DNA from: Oscillospiraceae bacterium
Lineage (GTDB): Bacteria; Bacillota_A; Clostridia; Oscillospirales; Oscillospiraceae
DNA: 19,217 nucleotides
Assembly (NCBI GenBank): GCA_017539885.1
Contig: JAFYCC010000031.1
Location: forward strand, 1 to 19,217
Direction: 5' to 3'
Shown here: positions 1-6,653 of the stretch, piece after piece
How the letters are laid out: every line of letters begins with the position of its first letter
Numbering within the stretch: position 1 is the first letter of the stretch
Program-made: the position numbers and the translations under genes
The notes under the pieces: generated by a model
The model's input: the letters and a program-made list of their open reading frames with translations, nothing else
Told to the model about the DNA's origin: nothing
Databases searched by the model: none

Positions 1-1418
1 ACAAAATCGCGGCTCGTCCAGCTCTCGTTCATGCGCTCCCGCGCCACCTCTGCCGGCACATGACGCCAGCCCTCATCGCCTGTAAGCATGCCGTACAGAC
101 GCTTCATCTCCTCCTCGGTAAGCGTCACTGCCTCCGCTCTTGCGCAAAAGCGGTTTAGCTCCATCATACATCCTGTCGAGCCTTTTCTGGCTTTCAGGCC
201 AAAGCGCTTCAGGAACTCCTCACACAATCCGGGGATTGAGACGCGCCTTCCCTCGGTCTCAAAGTTCTCTGCGGGACTTCCCTGCAGCTGGTGCAGATAG
301 ACGAAGTTCTCCGTGCTCGTTTCCTCCACGCGAAGGCAGACGGAAATCTGACATACGTTCACATCCGGGTATACGGAGATTACGATGTGCGAATCGGAAA
401 TTGCCACCCTGTCCAGATGGAGATTAACGTTCGTGAAGAAATACCGTTTCGCGGGGAAATGCAGTCCCCCGCCGTACAGAAAGCCTTCTGCCGTATCGAA
501 GTCGGCGCGGATCGTTTTCGCGCGCTCTTCTTCCCTGACCGCGTTCAGAATGGAAAGATCCTGCTTTTTCCCCTCCAGGTTGAAAAACTGCATATAGCAG
601 ATCTTTCCGGCTACGCTGTCATCATTCGTCTCCGTCCTTACTTTTCGGCAGATATAAAATGCGTCTCGCGCCTTCCCGAGCTCTTCCGGGTTTTTATTCC
701 GATCTTCGTCTCCCTCCGGATCGTGAGCGTCTGCAAAGTGATAGGCTGCAAAGAATTCCGTTTCATATCCGAAACCGGCAAGCAGCTTCTCCATCCACGG
801 ACGGGAAAAGCGGCAAACGGGAAGTATGCCGGGCTTTCCCATAACATTGAGAAATTCAGCATAGTCGATCACGCGCATCTGGCGCCTGCCGTCTTCAAAA
901 AACTCCTTGGAATACTCGTTTTCTTCGCGGTGAATGTAGGTAGTCGTAAAGATAAAGTCCGCATCCGCCCCGGTACAGGATTCCAGATCACGGAGGATCT
1001 GAATGAAAAGCTCATGCGGGATATGCTGGAAAATATGGCTGCACAGAACGACGTCGAATCGTGCTCCCGGATTATCATGCAGATATGCGGTACAATCTGT
1101 GTTGACCGCGACGGCATTCGAAATACGCTGCTGACGGATCAGTTCCTCCGCGCCCGCACAGCGATCTGCATCCGGCTCGAGCCCGACCACCCGGCCAAAC
1201 AGTCTCGCGAAACGAGGTATCAGCCTACCCATACCGCAGCCTAGATCAAGCAGCGTCATTGTTGAGAGCCGTTCCTCACCATATCGCTTCAGGAGATACT
1301 CTTCTGCTCGCATGAGAACGCAATCTTCACTCTTTCCCCAATACTCGCCGTCGAATTGTTCTTCGATCAGAGCCGCGGTCAGTACGTCGTTCTCGTCCGG
1401 GTATTTGAAATCAGACAA
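1..1418 (-). CDS. SAM-dependent methyltransferase, partial (C-terminus beyond left edge)
   Basis: The minus strand is open without a stop from 1418 to the left edge, about 472 residues. A class I methyltransferase domain lies near the N-terminus. Motif I (LDLGCGMG) is at residues 57-64, an acidic motif II region follows at VVGLEPDAD, and a motif IV-like FDVVLCSHIFQHI comes later, so a Rossmann fold binding S-adenosylmethionine is well supported. The substrate cannot be told. After roughly residue 230 there is a long region I do not recognise, which ends at the edge in a charged stretch. An in-frame stop lies just upstream of 1418, and the first usable start is TTG at 1418, with a GGTGA site 6 nt before it. 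Internal ATGs at 1313 and 1259 are alternatives, but 1259 would begin within three residues of motif I and is unlikely. It is transcribed divergently from hemZ. Confidence 0.8.
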   Translation of the reverse strand, partial: MSDFKYPDENDVLTAALIEEQFDGEYWGKSEDCVLMRAEEYLLKRYGEERLSTMTLLDLGCGMGRLIPRFARLFGRVVGLEPDADRCAGAEELIRQQRISNAVAVNTDCTAYLHDNPGARFDVVLCSHIFQHIPHELFIQILRDLESCTGADADFIFTTTYIHREENEYSKEFFEDGRRQMRVIDYAEFLNVMGKPGILPVCRFSRPWMEKLLAGFGYETEFFAAYHFADAHDPEGDEDRNKNPEELGKARDAFYICRKVRTETNDDSVAGKICYMQFFNLEGKKQDLSILNAVREEERAKTIRADFDTAEGFLYGGGLHFPAKRYFFTNVNLHLDRVAISDSHIVISVYPDVNVCQISVCLRVEETSTENFVYLHQLQGSPAENFETEGRRVSIPGLCEEFLKRFGLKARKGSTGCMMELNRFCARAEAVTLTEEEMKRLYGMLTGDEGWRHVPAEVARERMNESWTSRDF

Positions 1419-1452
1419 AACCAGTCACCGTCGCTTTCGAAAGGATAGTTAC

Positions 1453-1481
1453 ATTTTAACCGCAGATGGGTAGTTTGTCCA
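1453..1481 (-). promoter_or_regulatory. Predicted sigma-A promoter for the methyltransferase
   Basis: On the minus strand the -35 box TGGACA (1476-1481) is separated by 17 nt from the -10 box TAAAAT (1453-1458). The predicted start near 1446 gives a leader of about 28 nt before the TTG start. It stands back to back with the hemZ promoter. Confidence 0.6.
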
Positions 1482-1500
1482 CATGCGCAGCGATTTTTCG

Positions 1501-1529
1501 TTGACCATTCGATTTGAAATGCGTATAAT
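1501..1529 (+). promoter_or_regulatory. Predicted sigma-A promoter for the hemZ operon
   Basis: The -35 box TTGACC (1501-1506), a 17-nt spacer and a consensus TATAAT (1524-1529) are present. The expected transcription start (about 1534-1538) falls directly before the hemZ ATG at 1539, so the transcript would have almost no 5' leader. Confidence 0.75.
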
Positions 1530-1538
1530 AAAAATGTT

Positions 1539-3035
1539 ATGAAACTCTATCTGAACGGACATAGCTATAAATATGCGCTGGAGCAGATCATGCTGATGCT
1601 GTTCCCGGACGAGCGCCCGGAATACCCTGATTCCATTCCCGAAACCGCGGTCGCCTGTGTGAGCAATCTGCGGCTGGGAAGGATCTGGTGCACATCCGTA
1701 TGTACGCTTCTGCTCTCAAGCGGTACGTTCCGTGCTGCCGCGCGTGTCCGCACGGAAGAACTGACCGACGAGCTTACACGTACGCGGCTGCTGACGAAGA
1801 TCGTGAAACTGGCCTTCTACCGTGCCGCGCTCCGGTCCGGCCTTCCGAAGCCGGAATGGGGCGCGCTTTCAGGCATCCGTCCGACCAAGCTCCTTACACG
1901 TCGGCTTGAAGCAGGCATGCCGCCAGATGCAGCGCTTCGCGATTTTTGCCGGGAATATGATCTATCTCCCGCACGTGCCGCGCTTTGTCTGGATACTGCC
2001 AATGCATCTCTTCGAGTCCAGCACAGTCTTTCGCCGCGAGATGTGTGCCTCTATATCGGCATCCCCTTCTGTCCGACGCGCTGCGCATACTGCAGTTTCG
2101 TGAGCAACAGTGTGGAAAAGAGCATGAAGCTTATCGAGCCTTTTCTTCAAGCACTTCTGCAGGAGGTCGATGCGACAGCAGAGACCGTTCGCCGGCTCGG
2201 GCTGCGCGTCATCTCGATATATATGGGCGGAGGTACGCCCACGACGCTGTCCTCTTCGCAGCTCGACATCCTTTGCTCACGCCTGGCGGAACGCTTTGAT
2301 TTAAGCTCACTGCGTGAATACACCGTTGAAGCCGGACGTCCTGACACGATCACGTCTGAAAAGCTGCGCACGCTTCGTGCTCATGGTGTTGGGCGTGTGA
2401 GCGTTAACCCGCAGACGATGTGTGACAGTGTGCTGGAGGTTATCGGCCGACGTCATACGGCCGCGGACATTGTAAATGCGCTCGAACTGGTACGCGCGGA
2501 GGGCGGTTTTTCCGTGAACATGGATCTTATCGCCGGTCTTCCTTCGGACACCCCTGAGATCTTCTCCCGAACGCTCGATCAGGTACTTGCGCTCGCGCCG
2601 GAAAATGTCACAGTACACACGCTCACGCTGAAAAAAGGCTCACGCATCACGCTTGCCGTGACAGACGGCGCCGACGCCGTGCTGCCCTCTCCTTTGGACG
2701 TTTCGCTCATGCTCGACGAAGCAATGAGCCGGCTGCGGGATTCGGGCTACACGCCATATTATCTCTATCGGCAGAAATTCATGTCCGGCGGTTTTGAAAA
2801 CGTCGGCTGGACAAAGCCCGGATTTGATAACCTGTATAACATCTGTATAATGGAGGAGCTTTGCAGCATCCTCGCGATGGGCGGCGGCGCATCTACAAAG
2901 CTCGTAGACGCTTCACGCGGTCACATCGAACGTGTCTTTGCGCCGAAATATCCTCAGGAATACGTTTCGTCTATCGGAAAAACGATCGAAGACAAATCAA
3001 AAGTGGAGGTATTTTACAATGCGCTTGCCCGCTGA
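1539..3035 (+). CDS. hemZ: Coproporphyrinogen dehydrogenase-like radical SAM protein HemZ
   Basis: This 498-residue protein matches the clostridial HemZ/HemN-like group. The radical SAM cluster motif CPTRCAYC supplies C178, C182 and C185 for a 4Fe-4S cluster, and MGGGTPTT at 229-236 is the SAM-binding glycine motif. The family segments SGIRPTKL (111-118) and NMDLIAGLPSDT (327-338) are also present. HemN relatives oxidatively decarboxylate coproporphyrinogen III without oxygen; for HemZ of heterotrophic clostridia the true substrate is less certain. The N-terminus beginning MKLYLNGHSYKY fits my memory of the family, which supports ATG 1539 even though no ribosome site precedes it. A later in-frame ATG at 1590 follows a GGAG but would remove this segment. 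It is the first gene of a three-gene run, and its 3' end overlaps the next gene by 17 bp. Confidence 0.88.
   Translation: MKLYLNGHSYKYALEQIMLMLFPDERPEYPDSIPETAVACVSNLRLGRIWCTSVCTLLLSSGTFRAAARVRTEELTDELTRTRLLTKIVKLAFYRAALRSGLPKPEWGALSGIRPTKLLTRRLEAGMPPDAALRDFCREYDLSPARAALCLDTANASLRVQHSLSPRDVCLYIGIPFCPTRCAYCSFVSNSVEKSMKLIEPFLQALLQEVDATAETVRRLGLRVISIYMGGGTPTTLSSSQLDILCSRLAERFDLSSLREYTVEAGRPDTITSEKLRTLRAHGVGRVSVNPQTMCDSVLEVIGRRHTAADIVNALELVRAEGGFSVNMDLIAGLPSDTPEIFSRTLDQVLALAPENVTVHTLTLKKGSRITLAVTDGADAVLPSPLDVSLMLDEAMSRLRDSGYTPYYLYRQKFMSGGFENVGWTKPGFDNLYNICIMEELCSILAMGGGASTKLVDASRGHIERVFAPKYPQEYVSSIGKTIEDKSKVEVFYNALAR
3005..3010 (+). promoter_or_regulatory. Ribosome binding site fixing the kinase start
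   Basis: GGAGGT lies 8 nt before ATG 3019, inside the end of hemZ. It favours 3019 over an in-frame upstream candidate at 2932, which lies deep inside hemZ. Confidence 0.8.
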
Positions 3036-3981
3036 GCTAAAACCACCTTATAAATTATCCATCATCAACCGGCTCGCTAAAGAGGATCCCGCCGGTTTTC
3101 TGGAGGCCTGCGACGAGGTATATAATGACAAGGTGCGGAAGGCCGCGGATCTGATCCTCGAAAACCGGAAGCAGAGTCCGATTGTTCTGCTTGCCGGCCC
3201 ATCCGGCAGCGGTAAGACTACCACGGCCATGAAAATCGAGGAGGAACTGGAGAGGCGCGGCATCCGTTCCCACTCCATCTCCATGGACAACTACTTCAAA
3301 ACGCGCGGTACATATGAGCAGCCGCTCGCTCCAGACGGCAGTCCAGATCTGGAGTCTCCGTTATGCATGGATATGGACCTGCTCAACGAACACTTTACGC
3401 ATCTTTCCGAAGGAAAGCGCATCTTTATCCCTCACTTCGATTTCTCGCAGCAGATGCGCGACACGGTATACTCAAAGCCGCTTCGACTGCGCAGCGACGA
3501 GATCGCGATCTTTGAGGGAATTCACGCGATCAATGACGACATCACGCAGGTGCATCCGGAAGCCTTTAAGCTCTATGTCAGCGCTCGCGCGAATGTGATC
3601 GACGACGACGGACGCATTCTCTTCAAGGGAACCTGGTCACGCCTGATGCGCCGCACGGTACGTGACTACCTGTTCCGCGGTGCGGACGCACTCGCTACGA
3701 TCAAAATGTGGGGAAACGTACGCCGCGGCGAGAAGGCATATATCTCTCCATACAAAGACAAGGTCAACTATCAGTTTGATACCCTGCTCCCCTACGAAGC
3801 GCCTGTTATGAACAACACGGCTCTCGATCTGTTTGCCGAGATTCCTGAAGGCGTGGACCGTTACGACGATCTGAAGAAAATCATGCCCGCGCTGCAGCTC
3901 TTCCAGGACATAGACCCTGCGCTCGTCGCCCCTGATTCTCTGCTGCGTGAATTCTTCGGCGGCGGCATCTACGAATACTGA
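3019..3981 (+). CDS. Uridine kinase / phosphoribulokinase-family nucleoside kinase
   Basis: The 320-residue protein has a Walker A loop GPSGSGKTT at 60-68, then DNYF at 90-93, the region where Udk-type kinases bind the nucleoside. FEGIHAIN at 165-172 resembles the Walker B-like segment of the family. Such kinases transfer phosphate from ATP to uridine or cytidine in pyrimidine salvage. Many clostridial relatives carry extra N-terminal TGS-type domains; here only a short leader of about 50 residues precedes the kinase core, so the substrate is uncertain. The start at 3019 is chosen for its good ribosome site. The gene overlaps hemZ by 17 bp and is followed after 21 nt by the PAP2 gene, so translation within one mRNA is likely. 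Confidence 0.82.
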   Translation: MRLPAELKPPYKLSIINRLAKEDPAGFLEACDEVYNDKVRKAADLILENRKQSPIVLLAGPSGSGKTTTAMKIEEELERRGIRSHSISMDNYFKTRGTYEQPLAPDGSPDLESPLCMDMDLLNEHFTHLSEGKRIFIPHFDFSQQMRDTVYSKPLRLRSDEIAIFEGIHAINDDITQVHPEAFKLYVSARANVIDDDGRILFKGTWSRLMRRTVRDYLFRGADALATIKMWGNVRRGEKAYISPYKDKVNYQFDTLLPYEAPVMNNTALDLFAEIPEGVDRYDDLKKIMPALQLFQDIDPALVAPDSLLREFFGGGIYEY

Positions 3982-4002
3982 TCCGTAAGGATAAACAGAT
4001 AT

Positions 4003-4554
4003 ATGATTCCGTTTATCGAAAGCCTTGACGCGACAATCCTTCTGTGGTTTCAAAGTCTCCGCGGTCCGCTGGACGGCATCGTTACAATAATCACACATCT
4101 TGCCGATCACGGCTATCTATGGATGCTTGTGGCGCTCGTGCTCATTCTGATCCGCAAAACACGAAAGGGCGGTTTTGCCGTTGCAATCGCTCTTGCCTGC
4201 GGCGTACTCATCACGAATCTTTACATAAAAAACGCAGTCGCTCGAATACGGCCATATGAGACGATCGAAGGTCTCTATTCCCTGATTGGGCCAATGAAGG
4301 ACTGGAGTTTCCCTTCAGGTCACACAACCGCCAGTTTTGCCGCAGCGACCGCGATCGCGTTCACGCTGGATAATCGCTTCAGCATTCCTGCGATAATCCT
4401 CGCCGTGTTGATCGCGATCAGTCGTCTATATGTTGGCGTTCACTACCCCACCGACGTTTTAGCCGGCGCCGTCATCGGTTTTATCTGCGGTGTGATCAGT
4501 TCGACAATCGTCAAAGCCATTGCCAAAGCATGGACAAAGAGGAAAAAGACCTGA
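4003..4554 (+). CDS. PAP2-family membrane phosphatase
   Basis: The 183-residue membrane protein carries all three signature blocks of type 2 phosphatidic acid phosphatases: K76-x6-R83-P84, P104-S-G-H107 and S140-R141-x5-H147-x3-D151. H107 would be the proton donor and H147 the nucleophile. Five or six hydrophobic segments surround them (for example 38-51, 57-72, 108-121, 127-140 and 152-171). The family dephosphorylates lipid phosphates; a compact protein of this size could be an undecaprenyl pyrophosphate phosphatase of the BcrC type or a phosphatidylglycerophosphate phosphatase, and the sequence does not decide. A TAAGGA site lies 11 nt upstream. It is the last gene of the hemZ run, and a hairpin follows its stop by 8 nt. 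Confidence 0.88.
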   Translation: MIPFIESLDATILLWFQSLRGPLDGIVTIITHLADHGYLWMLVALVLILIRKTRKGGFAVAIALACGVLITNLYIKNAVARIRPYETIEGLYSLIGPMKDWSFPSGHTTASFAAATAIAFTLDNRFSIPAIILAVLIAISRLYVGVHYPTDVLAGAVIGFICGVISSTIVKAIAKAWTKRKKT

Positions 4555-4562
4555 CGGCATGG

Positions 4563-4600
4563 AAAAAGCAGGGATCCGAAAAATCGGAACCCTGCTTTTA
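4563..4600. terminator. Rho-independent terminator between convergent PAP2 gene and tsf
   Basis: AAAAGCAGGG and CCCTGCTTTT form the outer arms, TCCGA and TCGGA the inner arms with an AAAA loop; one A-A mismatch separates the two stems. The plus strand ends in a T run (4596-4599) and the minus strand in a longer one, so it can serve both convergent units. Confidence 0.85.
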
Positions 4601-4618
4601 TTATGACTTATTGATTGA

Positions 4619-5545
4619 TCACTTGCCCATGTTCATCTGGGCAGCGACCTCGGCAGCGAAGTCTTCCTGCTTCTTCTCGATGCCCTCGCCCTTGATATAG
4701 TGAACGGCGGTGACGAACTTCACGCTGCCGCCGAGCTTCTTCGCGGCATCGGCGATATAGCCTTCAACGGAGCCGGAGAAGAGGTCGGAGCGGACAAACT
4801 CCTGCTGAAGCAGGCAGTTTTCTTTATAGAAGGCGTTGATCTTGCCAGCAGCAATCTTCTCTTTGACAGCAGCGGGCTTGGAAGCCATCTTGGGATCGTT
4901 CTCCATAAGAGCGACCTGAACCTCGAGCTCGTGGTCAATGTCAGCCTGCGGAACAAGAGCCTTGTCCCAGAACTTGGGATTCATGGCGGCGATCTGCATA
5001 GCAACATTCTTGCCGATCTCGGTGGCGTCGATGCCGCCCTCCACGGACAGGTTCACAAGGACGCCGTGGGTGCCGCCTGCATGGACATAGGCAACGCTGG
5101 TATTCTGATCAAACCGAACAAAACGGCGGATCTGCAGATTCTCACCGATGCTCATAACCTTCTCGGGCAGAGTCTCGGCGACGGTGAGATTGCTTCCGGG
5201 ATACTTGCACTGCAGCAGAGCGTCCACATCAGCGGGTGCATTGTCAATGACGGCCTTGGCAACGTCCTTGACAAAAGCCTTGAACAGGTCGCTCTTGGCA
5301 CAGAAATCGGTCTCGCAGTTGACCTCGATCACAACGCCGACACCGCCCTCAACGACGGCGTAAGCCATGCCCTCGGCAGCGATGCGTCCAGCCTTCTTTG
5401 CAGCCTTGGCAAGGCCCTTCTCACGCAGCCAGTCGACTGCTTTATCCATATCGCCGTCGGTGGCCTGCAGCGCTTTCTTGCAGTCCATCATTCCGACGTT
5501 GGTCATCTCGCGGAGCGTCTTGACATCCTGAGCGGTAAAAGCCAT
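4619..5545 (-). CDS. tsf: Translation elongation factor Ts
   Basis: EF-Ts is the nucleotide exchange factor that releases GDP from EF-Tu. The 308-residue product starts with the N-terminal UBA/TS-N domain (1-55, including TNVGMMDCKKAL). Next comes the exchange motif ETDFCAKS at 78-85, whose TDF contacts EF-Tu; the usual valine after TDF is a cysteine here. The long core and coiled-coil region follow, and the length is normal for the family. An AGGAGG site (5554-5559) lies 8 nt before the ATG. It is the second gene after rpsB, 67 bp downstream with a hairpin in the gap. No pyrH or frr follows: the unit ends at a terminator shared with the PAP2 gene. Confidence 0.97.
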   Translation of the reverse strand: MAFTAQDVKTLREMTNVGMMDCKKALQATDGDMDKAVDWLREKGLAKAAKKAGRIAAEGMAYAVVEGGVGVVIEVNCETDFCAKSDLFKAFVKDVAKAVIDNAPADVDALLQCKYPGSNLTVAETLPEKVMSIGENLQIRRFVRFDQNTSVAYVHAGGTHGVLVNLSVEGGIDATEIGKNVAMQIAAMNPKFWDKALVPQADIDHELEVQVALMENDPKMASKPAAVKEKIAAGKINAFYKENCLLQQEFVRSDLFSGSVEGYIADAAKKLGGSVKFVTAVHYIKGEGIEKKQEDFAAEVAAQMNMGK

Positions 5546-5579
5546 TATTCTTTCCTCCTAATCGAAAAATACACGCAAT

Positions 5580-5602
5580 GCCGGGGGCAAACTGCCCCCG
5601 GC
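5580..5602. promoter_or_regulatory. GC-rich intercistronic hairpin between rpsB and tsf
   Basis: A perfect 10-bp stem GCCGGGGGCA/TGCCCCCGGC closes a 3-nt loop, 10 nt after the rpsB stop. No T run follows directly on the minus strand (ATTGCGTGTA comes next). It may act as a partial terminator, a processing site or a 3'-end stabiliser that sets the rpsB:tsf ratio, rather than a full terminator. Confidence 0.6.
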
Positions 5603-5612
5603 TGTACTCTGC

Positions 5613-6350
5613 TTACTCGGCCTTGTCTTCCTCGGCGGCAGCCTCGACTTCAGCTTCGGCTGCATCCTGGCCCTGACGGCCTTCCTGAACGGCGTTCGCC
5701 ATGGTGGCGGAAATCAGACGGATCGCGCGGATCGCGTCGTCGTTGCCGGGAATGACATAATCGACCTCGTCGGGATCGCAGTTGGTATCAACGATCGCAA
5801 CGATCGGGATATGCAGCTTGCGGGCCTCGGCGATGGCGTTGTGCTCCTTGCGAGGATCGATGACGAACATCGCGCCGGGGAGACGCTTCATCTCTTTCAC
5901 GCCGCCCAGATACTTCTCGAGTTTGGCCATCTCGCCCATGAGCTTGATGACTTCTTTCTTCGGAAGCATGTCGAAGGTGCCGTCCTCCTGCATCTTCTTC
6001 AGCTGCGCGAGACGATCCACGCGGGTGCGCATGGTCTTGAAGTTGGTAAGCATGCCGCCCAGCCAACGAGCGTTGACATAGAACTGTCCGACGCGCTCCG
6101 CCTCTTCCTTAACGGCGTCCTGTGCCTGCTTCTTCGTTCCGACGAAGAGGATGCTCTGTCCGTTCTCCGCGAGAGAGCGCACGAAAGAATAAGCCTCTTC
6201 AAGCTTCTTGACAGTCTTCTGCAGGTCAATGATATAGATGCCGTTGCGCTCCATATAGATGTACTCGGCCATCTTGGGGTTCCAACGGCGGGTCTGATGT
6301 CCAAAATGGACACCGGCCTCCAGAAGCTGCTTCATGGATACGACTGCCAT
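5613..6350 (-). CDS. rpsB: Small ribosomal subunit protein S2
   Basis: The 245-residue product begins [20 protein letters not shown], the conserved N-terminus of S2. Diagnostic segments follow: [36 protein letters not shown] and the late [20 protein letters not shown] block. S2 binds the 30S head-body junction late in assembly and helps dock S1. The C-terminus ends in an acidic Ala/Glu-rich tail (about residues 223-245), a variable part of the family. A strong AGGAGG site lies just upstream of the ATG, and a near-consensus promoter lies about 110 bp further up. It is first in the rpsB-tsf operon. Confidence 0.97.
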   Translation of the reverse strand: MAVVSMKQLLEAGVHFGHQTRRWNPKMAEYIYMERNGIYIIDLQKTVKKLEEAYSFVRSLAENGQSILFVGTKKQAQDAVKEEAERVGQFYVNARWLGGMLTNFKTMRTRVDRLAQLKKMQEDGTFDMLPKKEVIKLMGEMAKLEKYLGGVKEMKRLPGAMFVIDPRKEHNAIAEARKLHIPIVAIVDTNCDPDEVDYVIPGNDDAIRAIRLISATMANAVQEGRQGQDAAEAEVEAAAEEDKAE

Positions 6351-6451
6351 AGTTTGATTTTCCTCCTTTTTTGTTATTACCTCCGGCAGGATCGACCACG
6401 CGATACCCAGCTTTCGCCACAGGGCGTCGTGTCCCCCACCGTGCGTAATGC
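6351..6451 (-). promoter_or_regulatory. Structured 5' leader of rpsB, possible autoregulatory element
   Basis: About 100 nt separate the predicted start near 6451 from the rpsB ATG. Read on the minus strand, the leader can form a branched hairpin. The outer pairs are CACG/CGTG, then CG/CG and CCC/GGG with bulges, and the tip is GGC-GAAA-GCT, a GNRA-type tetraloop. A second segment, GGTCGATCCTGCCGGAGGT (6379-6397), and the AGGAGG site follow. Many ribosomal protein operons are controlled by the product binding such a leader. I do not recognise a specific Rfam class, so the regulatory role is inferred. Confidence 0.4.
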
Positions 6452-6457
6452 CTTGGT

Positions 6458-6487
6458 ATTATAGCAAATCCCTTCCCTAAATGTCAA
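6458..6487 (-). promoter_or_regulatory. Strong sigma-A promoter of rpsB-tsf
   Basis: On the minus strand a consensus -35 TTGACA (6482-6487) is followed after 18 nt by a consensus -10 TATAAT (6458-6463). The predicted start is near 6451. This matches the high expression expected for a ribosomal protein operon. Confidence 0.85.
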
Positions 6488-6590
6488 GTACTGCCGCGTC
6501 GAAATTAAGTGGTATTTATTTCCAGTTCCAGCGCATGTATTCGAGACCCATTCGTATGCTTGTGAAAGAGAATTGTTACATTTACAGGAC

Positions 6591-6619
6591 TGGACGAGCG
6601 CGCTTACCTGTGATATATT
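6591..6619 (+). promoter_or_regulatory. Predicted promoter of the HerA-like ATPase gene
   Basis: TGGACG (6591-6596), a 17-nt spacer and TATATT (6614-6619) give a predicted start near 6626 and a leader of about 28 nt. The 303-bp gap between rpsB and this gene (6351-6653) holds the two divergent promoters and the rpsB leader; I see nothing else clear in 6488-6590. Confidence 0.55.
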
Positions 6620-6638
6620 TAATTGCAGAATGACTCCC

Positions 6639-6645
6639 AAGGAGG
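6639..6645 (+). promoter_or_regulatory. Ribosome binding site fixing the HerA-like ATPase start
   Basis: AAGGAGG lies 8 nt before ATG 6654. It favours that start over in-frame ATGs at 6573 and 6630, which lack such a site; 6573 also lies upstream of the predicted promoter. Confidence 0.8.
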
Positions 6646-6653
6646 CACTGCTA

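Noticed and set aside
291..1244. Open frame on the plus strand opposite the methyltransferase
   Set aside because: The minus strand carries a SAM-binding motif and stays open for over 470 codons; the plus frame has no promoter, ribosome site or recognisable motif.
4700..5755. Open frame on the plus strand opposite tsf and part of rpsB
   Set aside because: Both minus-strand genes are unmistakable; the antisense frame spans the intergenic hairpin and has no ribosome site or family resemblance.
6573..6653. N-terminal extension of the HerA-like ATPase from ATG 6573
   Set aside because: It would start upstream of the predicted promoter, and AAGGAGG is placed correctly only for ATG 6654.
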